A stretch of DNA of 13,494 bases, taken from positions 1 to 13,494 of the forward strand of contig JASFMY010000156.1 in assembly GCA_050117315.1 (NCBI GenBank), read 5' to 3'. Position numbers and translations under genes: made by a program. The notes below the pieces were generated by a model. It worked only from the letters and a program-made list of their open reading frames with translations. It searched no databases and had not been told where the DNA came from. This DNA comes from JANQIV01 sp050117315. Lineage in GTDB: Bacteria > Bacteroidota > Ignavibacteria > Ignavibacteriales > Melioribacteraceae. Below are positions 1 through 6,402 of this stretch, piece by piece (the first letter of the stretch is position 1; the number at the start of each line of letters is the position of its first letter).

Positions 1-387
1 CCAATCGGCGGTACAACATTTATATACAGACTAAAACAAATAGATTTTGACGGGGCTTATGAATTCAGCAGTGAAGTTGAAGTAACCTTGGATGGAATAA
101 CCGAGTACGGTCTGGAACAGAACTATCCCAATCCGTTTAATCCTACAACAATAATACAATATTCTATACCCAACGTAGGGAACGAAAATTTTCGTTCCCT
201 ACAACACGTGCAATTAACCGTTTATGACATGCTTGGGCGTGAAGTTGCCACGTTGGTAAACCAAACGCAGCCAAGCGGTGTTTATACAGTAGAGTTTAAC
301 GGGAGCAATTTGGCGAGTGGAATATATGTTTATAAACTTAGAGCTGGAGATTATGTGTCGATAAAGAAATTAATGCTGTTGAAATAG
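1..387 (+). CDS. C-terminal part of a secreted protein with type IX secretion (Por) sorting domain, cut by the window edge
   Basis: The reading frame is open from base 1 to the TAG at 385-387; the N-terminal part lies outside the window. The visible 128 residues begin with a fibronectin-III-like strand region (FIYRLKQIDFDGAYEFSSEV) and continue into a type A T9SS sorting domain: NYPNPFNPTT, then VYDMLGREVATLVN, then SGIYVYKLRAG and a Lys-rich end (KKLMLLK). In Bacteroidota and Ignavibacteria this domain directs export across the outer membrane and is then removed or anchored to the surface. The passenger domain is not visible, so the protein's function is unknown. A TTG at 88 could be taken for a start, but the upstream residues are clearly part of the same domain. 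A 28-bp perfect palindrome (175-202) is read through in frame. A hairpin follows the stop. The domain is nearly identical to that of the broken paralogue at 798-1672. Confidence 0.9.
   Translation, partial: PIGGTTFIYRLKQIDFDGAYEFSSEVEVTLDGITEYGLEQNYPNPFNPTTIIQYSIPNVGNENFRSLQHVQLTVYDMLGREVATLVNQTQPSGVYTVEFNGSNLASGIYVYKLRAGDYVSIKKLMLLK
175..202. repeat. 28-bp perfect palindrome inside the sorting-domain coding sequence
   Basis: GTAGGGAACGAAAA is followed at once by its exact reverse complement TTTTCGTTCCCTAC. It encodes the variable loop between the YSIP and VYDMLG parts of the sorting domain and keeps the frame open. The GTAGGG...CCCTAC form resembles small REP-like palindromes. The second copy at 1460-1487 carries one mismatch. 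Confidence 0.85.
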
Positions 388-410
388 GTTCGCCATATGC
401 TTGTTTTAAT

Positions 411-435
411 AAAGGCGGAAAAGTTTTCCGCCTTT
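411..435 (+). terminator. Hairpin after the sorting-domain gene, possible terminator
   Basis: AAAGGCGGAAAA and TTTTCCGCCTTT are exact reverse complements separated by one G, so the practical stem is about 9-10 bp with a short A/T loop. It begins 23 bases after the TAG at 385-387. The descending arm ends in TTT but no long T tract follows, so termination is plausible rather than certain. The same hairpin recurs at 1696-1720. Confidence 0.6.
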
Positions 436-541
436 GTAATGAAACATTGTTTTCACGGGAAATAAGAATCAATGCCGGTATTGAATAATGAAACACCTAG
501 TGTCGTGTAACATTTGTGGTGTCGTTTCTGACATCCTGGAC

Positions 542-659
542 TGTCATTTCGAATCCCCGGTCCGCCGGGGTGAGAAATCTTATAAACACGGAGAAAAGAA
601 AGATCTCCCGGTAAAAAGACGCCGGGCAGGTTCACCCAGAAGACGGGTTCGAAATGTCA
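542..659 (+). repeat. Dispersed inverted-repeat element, copy 1 (short form)
   Basis: The ends are near-perfect inverted repeats: TGTCATTTCGAA (542-553) and TTCGAAATGTCA (648-659), 11 of 12 matching. Inside are a CCCCGG..CCGGGG hairpin, GAGAAATCT paired loosely with AGATCTC, and the blocks TAAAAAGAC, GGGCAGG and TTCACCC. The same ordered blocks occur at 12491-12626 and, reversed, at 2664-2849. No sensible protein spans it: the 100-codon open frame over it (488-790) is Arg/Lys-rich and unlike its neighbours. I see no gene in 388-797; this element and the hairpin at 411-435 are its only recognisable contents. Confidence 0.75.
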
Positions 660-1182
660 AAAAAAGCTTCTGTCATATCGGGACTGAAGTGACCGGAGAT
701 CTTAAAAATGTTAAGCATAACTTATGCAATACCCTCTTTAGGGAATTACCAACACGCAAGCTTTGTGAATATAACGGATGTGTAGAATAAATATAATATG
801 AAGCAAAAAATTAAAAAATCGGTACTTGCCGGAATAATCTTATGTGTTTTTAATAGTCTTTTTCTATTAACCGACACCTATTCCGGCGGATCCGAAGAAC
901 CTTATAAGATAGCAACAACAGATGATTTAATTGAACTATCAAACACAAGCGGAGATTGGGGTACATATTCTATGGAACCCGCGCATATTAGTTTTACTGC
1001 CGACGAAACCCGGGTTGACTGGAGGGGAGACGGCTACCCGATTTTAGGCTGGTAGGACGGCGCGGATAATTCTCTTCCGGTAGAACTAACATCCTTTACA
1101 GCTTCTGTTATTGACAACACGGTTGCCCTTAGGTGGAAAACAGCAACGGAAGTAAATAATTACGGGTTTGAAATCCAGAGGC

Positions 1183-1203
1183 AAGTATCAAGTATCGAGT
1201 ATC
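1183..1203 (+). repeat. Three tandem heptamers (AAGTATC type)
   Basis: AAGTATC, AAGTATC, GAGTATC follow each other without a gap inside the fibronectin-like part of the broken gene and are read as QVSSIEYQ. Three units of seven add exactly seven codons, so the frame is kept. It looks like a small tandem heptamer insertion. Confidence 0.7.
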
Positions 1204-1459
1204 AAGATGGAGAGTGGCAGAAGATTGGTTTTGTTAACGGGAACGGCAACAGCAGTTCACCCAAAAGTTATTCTTATACCGATACCCCAACCGGCGGTAC
1301 AACGTTTATATACAGACTAAAACAAATAGATTTTGACGGGGCTTATGAATTCAGCAGTGAAGTTGAGGTAACCTTGGATGGAATAACCGAGTACGGTCGG
1401 AACAGAACTATCCCAATCCGTTTAATCCTACAACAATAATACAATATTCTATACCCAAC

Positions 1460-1487
1460 GTAGGGAACGAAAATTTTCGTACCCTAC
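1460..1487. repeat. Imperfect 28-bp palindrome, second copy
   Basis: GTAGGGAACGAAAA followed by TTTTCGTACCCTAC pairs at 13 of 14 positions. It sits at the same place in the duplicated sorting-domain sequence as the perfect palindrome at 175-202, so it was inherited with the duplication. Confidence 0.8.
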
Positions 1488-1695
1488 AACACGTGCAATT
1501 AACCGTTTATGACATGCTTGGGCGTGAAGTTGCCACGTTGGTAAACCAAACGCAGCCAAGCGGTGTTTATACAGTAGAGTTTAACGGGAGCAATTTGGCG
1601 AGTGGAATATATGTTTATAAACTTAGAGCCGGAGATTATGTGTCGATAAAGAAATTAATGCTGTTGAAATAGGTTCGCCATATGCTTGTTTTAAT

Positions 1696-1720
1696 AAAGG
1701 CGGAAAAGTTTTCCGTCTTT
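1696..1720 (+). terminator. Hairpin after the broken gene, possible weak terminator
   Basis: This is the duplicate of the hairpin at 411-435, with one C-to-T change in the descending arm (CCGTCTTT) that leaves a G-U pair in RNA. It begins 23 bases after the TAG at 1670-1672. Confidence 0.5.
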
Positions 1721-1776
1721 CTATTGAAACATTGTTTCCCACGGGAAATAAGAATCAATGCCGGTATTGAATAATG

Positions 1777-1802
1777 AAACACCTACGGTGTTTTCCTTTT
1801 TT
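1777..1802 (+). terminator. Rho-independent terminator
   Basis: AAACACC (1777-1783) and GGTGTTT (1787-1793) form a perfect 7-bp stem with a TAC loop, followed by TCC and then TTTTTT (1797-1802). It stands downstream of the broken T9SS gene. In copy A only the ascending arm remains, because the duplicated similarity ends in the loop. Confidence 0.65.
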
Positions 1803-1815
1803 GGGGGGACTTTTC

Positions 1816-2073
1816 CTAATCGGGTAGGAGGCGGATAATAAATCCGCCGTCCCCCCCCACCCGGCATACGTTTCTTCGTACCAAGGCGGTTTCCAATAAG
1901 CTAACCACTCTTGTGCTTAAGGTTCTCTGTCTTTCCAATCGAGATAACAGTTCAACTCCTGGGATCTGCGCTTTTCCGATTCCCCCGGCTGTTGCTGATT
2001 CAGGTTTTCTTCCAAATCTGTCGTATAACTCCATTTGATTCTTGTTTTTCTGTTGCTTTCTGTTTTTACTCAT
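1816..2073 (-). pseudogene. Remnant of a group II intron maturase ORF (N-terminal stub)
   Basis: ATG at 2073 (minus strand) starts MSKNRKQQKNKNQMELYDRF, a Lys/Gln-rich opening like those of bacterial group II intron-encoded reverse transcriptase/maturases. After roughly 55 codons the frame runs straight into the intron's own domains V and VI (1819-1890) and stops beyond the 3' splice site. No reverse-transcriptase motif (such as YADD), maturase or endonuclease domain is present; an intact protein would be roughly 400-600 residues. I infer that nearly the whole coding region was lost by internal deletion, so the 85 codons are not a functional protein. The N-terminal family match is from recognition only and is the weaker part of this call. 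Confidence 0.5.
1819..1890 (-). ncRNA. Group II intron domains V and VI
   Basis: Domain V is the 34-nt stretch 1890-1857 on the minus strand: ACCGCC at one end, GGGTGG at the other, a TACG/CGTA inner stem around an A-rich loop, and an asymmetric bulge on the 3' arm. Domain VI follows (1856-1819), with GGCGGAT/ATCCGCC closing a 5-nt loop and a bulged A in CCTACCC. Both match the layout CCGCC..GGTGG, GGACGG..CCTCCTACTCGAT known from bacterial group II introns. The outer domain V stem has a U opposite C, so catalytic fitness is uncertain. Confidence 0.7.
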
Positions 2074-2529
2074 CTAAAAGTTTTTACCTTTGTTATTGAA
2101 TTCAGACCTTCTTCCGGTTTATTTTTTTTACCGGAATACTATGTCCTCTGCTGACTTCTTTTCGTTCTTACTCTATCAGTTTCCTGGTAGCATATCTCCC
2201 TTTATTCTCTGCCGGCTATCTCAACCCGTGGCTTTGGAGAAAACGTAAAGATCTCCCGGGGTAAGTATTATAACCTTCTCTTTGTTATGCCGGATTTACA
2301 AGTATTACTTCCGGATGACTATTGGGCGTCTTGATTCAGGGGTCAATTACCCGGCAATACCCGCCTTATATCCGGTTTCTGTTCGTCATAGCAAAGTTTT
2401 GCATACGGCTTCCTTTGGCATAAGCCACCACTTTCGTGGCAGATTCCCAATCGCTTGGGATACCCTTGCCTTAGCTATGAGATTCCGGTCATCTCGGCTC
2501 TCTCAGGTCTTGTGCTTTATAGCACGCAC
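1819..2529 (-). mobile_element. Group II intron, 711 nt, maturase ORF deleted
   Basis: Read on the minus strand, the element begins GTGCGTGCT (5' end at 2529), matching the GTGCG start of bacterial group II introns. It ends CCTACCCGAT (3' end at 1819) with an unpaired A seven bases before the splice site, as expected for the domain VI branch point. Between them are a domain I-like region rich in hairpins, a GTCAGCAGAGG block followed by ACATAGTA that typically precedes the maturase ORF, a TTCCGGT/ACCGGAA hairpin (2112-2136), the maturase stub, and domains V and VI. Intact bacterial introns of this type are usually 2-3 kb, so the maturase coding region has been lost. It could splice or move only with a maturase supplied from elsewhere. 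The flanking exons show no recognisable coding sequence. The element fills most of the 1786-2663 stretch. Confidence 0.75.
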
Positions 2530-2539
2530 CTGTTAGTTT

Positions 2540-2613
2540 TAATGCATGCCCGGCACACCCGATAATGGAAGTCCTACCGGACTTCAAATAATATTTACCC
2601 GAATTATGCATTA
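2540..2613. repeat. Inverted repeat with central hairpin beside the intron 5' end
   Basis: TAATGCAT (2540-2547) and ATGCATTA (2606-2613) are exact reverse complements and enclose a perfect hairpin, GAAGTCC TACC GGACTTC (2568-2585). It lies about 10 bases from the intron's 5' boundary, on the 5' exon side. It may be a terminator remnant or the end of another mobile element. Confidence 0.5.
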
Positions 2614-2663
2614 GAAATGGTTAAAAACCGGAATTACCACAAAATCTCTTATTTTATAAATTA

Positions 2664-2849
2664 AGTTTCTGCAAAATAAAAGTCTGTCTTTTCGAACCCG
2701 TTTTTGGGTGAGCCTGTCCGCCGCCTGTGCGCCTTTGGCGTATCTTTTTGGCGGGAAATCTTTCAATTAGATTTCAAAGATTTCTCTCCCGATAAAAAAC
2801 ATCGGGAGAGAAATGACAAAATGTTTAGATATCTAATTTTACAGAAACT
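2664..2849 (-). repeat. MITE-like dispersed element, full-length copy (reversed)
   Basis: Terminal inverted repeats AGTTTCTGCAAAAT (2664-2677) and ATTTTACAGAAACT (2836-2849) match at 13 of 14 positions and bound 186 bp with no coding capacity. Inside are a 13-bp perfect hairpin, TTTCTCTCCCGAT/ATCGGGAGAGAAA (2781-2793 and 2801-2813), and the pair GAAATCTTT/AAAGATTTC (2755-2784). Read on the minus strand, the terminal AGTTTCTG..AAAATTAGATATC block, GAAAGATTTCCCGCC, GGACAGGCTCACCC and GGGTTCGAAAAG are shared in order with 12491-12626, and several with 542-659. No clear target-site duplication is visible. With the hairpin at 2540-2613, this is all I can recognise in 2530-2923 before the receptor gene. 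Confidence 0.75.
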
Positions 2850-2923
2850 CTTTTAAATAAAGTTAACATTGATACGTCCTAATAGGGGAATCAATTCACG
2901 GTCATAGTTGTTAAAATCAAAAA

Positions 2924-5467
2924 ATGGGAAATACTTTGATTAAAAAGTTATTAGTGTTATTGCTTTCTGCCGGTTATTTGTTAGGGCAGACAGGAAACGT
3001 AAAGGGCAGAATTATAGGTGATGATGAAGCACTACCCGGTGTAAACGTTTTTATAATAGGCAGTACTTTGGGTGGTGTCTCTGATGATGAAGGTAATTAC
3101 AGGATAGATGATATTCCTGCAGGCAGCCGTCAAATCCGGTTCAGCGCTGTTGGTTATGAAACAAAGTTCATTGATGTTAATATTGAAAAAGACAGAACGC
3201 TCGAACTAAATGTTGAAATGGAACTAAAGTCAATTGAAATTGATGTCGTTGAAGTTGTTGATAAAGGGATTCAAGACCAAAATGATACGAGGGTAAGTTT
3301 AATAGATGTAAAACCTATTGATGTAAGGGAATTACCCGGTGCGGTAACGGATGTTTTCAGATCACTTCAGGCATTGCCCGGTGTACTTGCGCCGAATGAT
3401 TTTTCATCCCAGTTAATTATACGCGGCAGCGGGCCCGACCAGAATTTAATTATTATGGATGATGTGGAAATATTTAACCCGTACAGGCTTTACGGTGTAA
3501 TTAGCATGTTTAATCCCGAGGCAGTTTCGGATATAAATTTAATTACCGGGGGATTTCCGGCAAATTACGGCGACAGGCTTTCGGCTGTGCTGGATGTTAC
3601 AAACCGCGAAGGCCCCCCAGATGTTGATATCAAGGGAAACTTAAATGCCAGCATAGTAAGCGCTAATTTGGTGCTGGAAGGAAAAAATCCCGGGGGAGTG
3701 CCCGGAAGCTGGCTTATCAATTCAAGAAGAACTTATTATGATTTAATAATTGAGCCGTTTGTAAAAAACTCCGGGTTAGTTGAGGATGATGTTGCATTCC
3801 CCAACTTTTACGATATACAGGGTAAATTTGTTTTCGGGCCTTTTAACGGGCATAAGTTTTTAATTAACGGTGTTTATTCAAGAGATGCCGTAAACCTAGT
3901 TTCGAGCAGCGAGAGAGAAAACCCCGACAGTATTGGGGTTGTTGACGATTCGCGAAATGATTTAGTAAGCTTTGCCTGGCACTATACTCCCAACAAAGAG
4001 TTGCTGAACAAGTTCATTGTTTCGTGGTACAGGAATGCAGGTGATTCCGATTTTGATTCCGAATTTTTAGACCCCTCCTTAAATGGAAACGATTTTAAAG
4101 ATATAGCTCCCGACACCCTTTCACCGTACCTGGTGGGCTTTGGATTTGATGCCGATTATGAGTTCAGGAAATATTCTATTGATGATAAACTCTCGTACAT
4201 CTGGGGAAAGAACAATATTCTTGAGTTTGGTGCAGGTGTAGATTTCATGCGCACAATAATCAATTTTGACTTCGAAATTGATCCCGAACTGCGTGCATTC
4301 CTGGATGCAAACACAAATATAAAAGCAACATTTGACGACATGCAGGATATTCGTGATTATTCGCGATACAGAATTTTCTTTAACAACAACTTTGCAATCG
4401 GCAGCAAATTGTTTCTTCAGCCCGGGCTCCGGTACGACTATTACAACATTTTAGAGAAAGGTTCCCTTGCCCCGAGAGTTGCGCTTTCTTATGCAATTGA
4501 TAATTTAACAACCGTAAGAGGAGTATGGGGAAAATATTACCAATCACCCGGGTATGAAAAGCTCAGAGACAGGCAGGCTTTCCTTGATTTTGCACCGGAA
4601 TATACAACAAAGATAGAAGCAGAAAGAGCAACACATTATGTATTCAGTATCGAAAGGCTTTTCACCGAGCGCTGGAAAGTAAAGTTTGAGACCTATTATA
4701 AAAAATTTGACGACTTAATTGTACAGGAAGTTGTAACCGGAACCGGTTACTATACGACGCAGATTCCGGGCGGCAACCCTAAATTAGTCTCGGGCTGGTC
4801 GTTGCCTATAAGAGTTCGGCAGGATAGTATTACTCAAATACCTGTTAATAATTCTAACGGGGAAGCATACGGCTTTGAATTCTTTTTGGAAAAGAGAAAT
4901 ATTGCCGGGACGGATTTAAACGGGTGGATTTCTTATTCTTTAGCTTACGCGGAAAGATACGAAGACGGCAGAGATATTCCTTTTAGATTTGACCAAAGAC
5001 ATACCATTAATATTGTAATGAATTATAAAATTAATAGCTGGCTTGATTTCGGGATGAGATTTCAATACGGTTCCGGTTTCCCGGTTACCAAAGCAGTTGG
5101 TATTAAACCGAGAATAATATTGGCAGACCTTGACGGAGATAACGAAGCCGAAACACCGGTGATTATGACGCGTTCTACAATTTCAAATCCAAACAGCCTG
5201 GAAGTTGTTTATGATGTTGATTTCGGCGGTTTAGACAACAGGTTCGCCTCTCGAAGGCCGCCTTATCACCGGCTTGATATTAGATTTTCTGCTGCTGCAG
5301 ACTACTGGGATTTGGACTGGACATTTTACCTTGATGTAATTAATATCTACAACAGGGCTAATGTAATTGGATATGATTATTATATTACCGAAGACCTGCG
5401 CCTGGAAAAAGAAAATCAAACCATGTTTCCAATTCTACCCACACTTGGATTTATTGTAAAATTCTAA
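2924..5467 (+). CDS. TonB-dependent outer-membrane receptor with carboxypeptidase-like N-terminal domain
   Basis: This 847-residue protein has a signal peptide (residues 1-21, LIKKLLVLLLSAGYLLGQ) and a carboxypeptidase-regulatory-like beta-sandwich at about 23-100 (GVNVFI..DDEGNYRI..FSAVGYE). A likely TonB box follows (IEIDVVEVV, 104-112), then a plug domain at about 130-228 with RSLQALPGV, IIRGSG and GFPANYGDRLSAVLDV, then a long beta-barrel ending in the aromatic residue Phe-847, the usual outer-membrane insertion signal. Such receptors import bulky ligands such as metal chelates, vitamins or glycans, using energy from TonB-ExbBD. The substrate cannot be told. No SusD-like partner adjoins it and the length is shorter than typical SusC. 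ATG 2924 is chosen because the signal peptide begins there; no Shine-Dalgarno site is obvious. The next gene starts 35 bp downstream. Confidence 0.93.
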   Translation: MGNTLIKKLLVLLLSAGYLLGQTGNVKGRIIGDDEALPGVNVFIIGSTLGGVSDDEGNYRIDDIPAGSRQIRFSAVGYETKFIDVNIEKDRTLELNVEMELKSIEIDVVEVVDKGIQDQNDTRVSLIDVKPIDVRELPGAVTDVFRSLQALPGVLAPNDFSSQLIIRGSGPDQNLIIMDDVEIFNPYRLYGVISMFNPEAVSDINLITGGFPANYGDRLSAVLDVTNREGPPDVDIKGNLNASIVSANLVLEGKNPGGVPGSWLINSRRTYYDLIIEPFVKNSGLVEDDVAFPNFYDIQGKFVFGPFNGHKFLINGVYSRDAVNLVSSSERENPDSIGVVDDSRNDLVSFAWHYTPNKELLNKFIVSWYRNAGDSDFDSEFLDPSLNGNDFKDIAPDTLSPYLVGFGFDADYEFRKYSIDDKLSYIWGKNNILEFGAGVDFMRTIINFDFEIDPELRAFLDANTNIKATFDDMQDIRDYSRYRIFFNNNFAIGSKLFLQPGLRYDYYNILEKGSLAPRVALSYAIDNLTTVRGVWGKYYQSPGYEKLRDRQAFLDFAPEYTTKIEAERATHYVFSIERLFTERWKVKFETYYKKFDDLIVQEVVTGTGYYTTQIPGGNPKLVSGWSLPIRVRQDSITQIPVNNSNGEAYGFEFFLEKRNIAGTDLNGWISYSLAYAERYEDGRDIPFRFDQRHTINIVMNYKINSWLDFGMRFQYGSGFPVTKAVGIKPRIILADLDGDNEAETPVIMTRSTISNPNSLEVVYDVDFGGLDNRFASRRPPYHRLDIRFSAAADYWDLDWTFYLDVINIYNRANVIGYDYYITEDLRLEKENQTMFPILPTLGFIVKF

Positions 5468-5502
5468 TTCTTTATTACTCATTAAATCGTTAAGTTTCTT
5501 TT

Positions 5503-6402
5503 TTGAATTTAGTAAATGGCAAAGAAGTTTTGGCAAATAAATCTGGTCGGAAATTTATTGATTTAGGTGAAAGAGGTAAGTATAGTTTAAACAATAAACT
5601 CAACGATCTTACCGGGAAAGAATGGATAAAATTTACAAAATCATGGTTTATACACAGGCCGCCGAGAAGAAAAGATGATGAAATTCTGCATCCCGCAAAA
5701 TTTCCGGAATCACTTGTAGAAGAATTTATACTTTTTTTCTCAAAAGAAAACGAGTATATCTTTGACCCGTTTGCCGGAACAGGAAGTACACTGATAGCTT
5801 CCGGGAACACTAAAAGAAATGCCGCGGGTATTGAACTAAATAAAAAGTATTTTGACATTTGTAAAAAAAGGATTAAATCTGCCGGTTTTAAAAATGAAGT
5901 ATCGGTATTCAAAGGTTCGTCGTTAAATGCTGAAAAATTAATTCACAAAAAACTTGGCAAAGATTTTCAAATAGATTATACAATAACTTCTCCTCCTTAC
6001 TGGAACCAACTGGAAAGAAATTCAATAAGACAAAGCGAAAGAAAAGAAAAAGGGCTTGATACTAAATACTCGGAAGAAAAGGACGATATCGGGAACATTT
6101 CAAATTACGAAGAGTTCATTGAGAACCAGGCAAGAATTTTTGATGAAGTTTACAAGCTCACGAAAAATTTAGGCTATTTAACAATTATTACGAACAATAT
6201 TTATTTTAACAGCAGGCTTTACCCGCTTGCTTACGACACGGCAACCTCTTTAACAAAAAGGGGAGAATACAGTTGGGTTTTAAAGGACGAAAAAATCTGG
6301 CTGCAGAACGATAAACCCCTTATTGCACTCGGGGTAAACAATGCATGGGTAGGCAACAGGCATCACCAGTTCTGTTTGATTTTTAGAAAAGAAGAGAAGT
6401 GA
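5503..6402 (+). CDS. Solitary DNA methyltransferase, probably cytosine-N4 type, with permuted motif order
   Basis: A 299-residue S-adenosylmethionine-dependent DNA methyltransferase. Motif X-like HPAKFP (63-68) is followed by the cofactor-binding motif I, DPFAGTGST (88-96), an acidic IELN (110-113), and the catalytic TSPPYW (162-167). S/T-PPY is most common in cytosine-N4 enzymes, while N6-adenine enzymes usually have D/N-PPY. In the widespread beta class the PPY motif comes first and DPF.GSGT last, so here the order is reversed. No restriction endonuclease is next to it, so it is probably an orphan (regulatory or phage-related) enzyme or part of a distant system. The start is uncertain. In this frame a stop lies at 5491 and TTG 5503 is the first start. 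An ATG at 5516 (MAKK) is in another phase and would join the frame only if the TTTT run near 5528 had one more T. Its TGA overlaps the GTG of xseA by four bases. Confidence 0.85.
   Translation: MNLVNGKEVLANKSGRKFIDLGERGKYSLNNKLNDLTGKEWIKFTKSWFIHRPPRRKDDEILHPAKFPESLVEEFILFFSKENEYIFDPFAGTGSTLIASGNTKRNAAGIELNKKYFDICKKRIKSAGFKNEVSVFKGSSLNAEKLIHKKLGKDFQIDYTITSPPYWNQLERNSIRQSERKEKGLDTKYSEEKDDIGNISNYEEFIENQARIFDEVYKLTKNLGYLTIITNNIYFNSRLYPLAYDTATSLTKRGEYSWVLKDEKIWLQNDKPLIALGVNNAWVGNRHHQFCLIFRKEEK

Larger units (their letters stand above)
1..499 (+). repeat. Duplicated segment, copy A (matches 1287-1785)
   Basis: Bases 1-499 align with 1287-1785 with only about a dozen differences by eye, including a one-base deletion in copy B near 1399. 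Similarity covers the sorting-domain coding sequence, the stop codon, the post-stop hairpin and about 65 further bases, ending after the shared gaaacaccta. Because non-coding sequence is equally conserved, this is a recent tandem duplication or gene conversion, not selection on the protein alone. The true left end lies outside the window. Confidence 0.9.
798..1672 (+). pseudogene. Broken T9SS-sorted secreted protein (GLUG-like N-terminus)
   Basis: ATG at 798 opens a signal peptide (MKQKIKKSVLAGIILCVFNS) followed by EEPYKIATTDDLIELSN, a start typical of large secreted GLUG-repeat proteins. The frame meets TAG at 1053-1055 but continues in the same phase as DGADNSLPVELTSFTASV, the usual opening of the fibronectin-like module before a T9SS sorting domain. 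Compared with copy A, one base is missing near 1399 (ggtcggaac against ggtctggaac), which shifts the frame to a TAA at 1437-1439. The sorting domain itself survives in the next phase to a TAG at 1670-1672. There are two independent lesions, and the passenger region is only about 55 residues, suggesting an internal deletion too. A trp codon (TGG) changed to TAG is the simplest origin of the amber. A product secreted through T9SS is unlikely. Confidence 0.8.
1287..1785 (+). repeat. Duplicated segment, copy B (matches 1-499)
   Basis: This is the second copy of the sorting-domain coding end and its 3' flank. Differences from copy A include the one-base deletion that breaks the frame, one substitution in the palindrome at 1460-1487 and several changes near 1713-1735. 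The match stops at 1785, in the loop of the terminator hairpin at 1777-1793. Copy A diverges at the equivalent base (499). Confidence 0.9.

Noticed and set aside
488..790. 100-codon plus-strand open frame before the broken T9SS gene
   Set aside because: It lies over the inverted-repeat element at 542-659 and begins in the duplicated non-coding flank. Its Arg/Lys/Cys-rich sequence shows no domain.
1911..2099. 62-codon plus-strand open frame
   Set aside because: It is antisense to the group II intron's maturase stub, is Phe/Ser/Cys-rich and has no domain.
2282..2536. 84-codon plus-strand open frame
   Set aside because: It is antisense to the structured 5' part of the group II intron. The openness follows from the ribozyme sequence.
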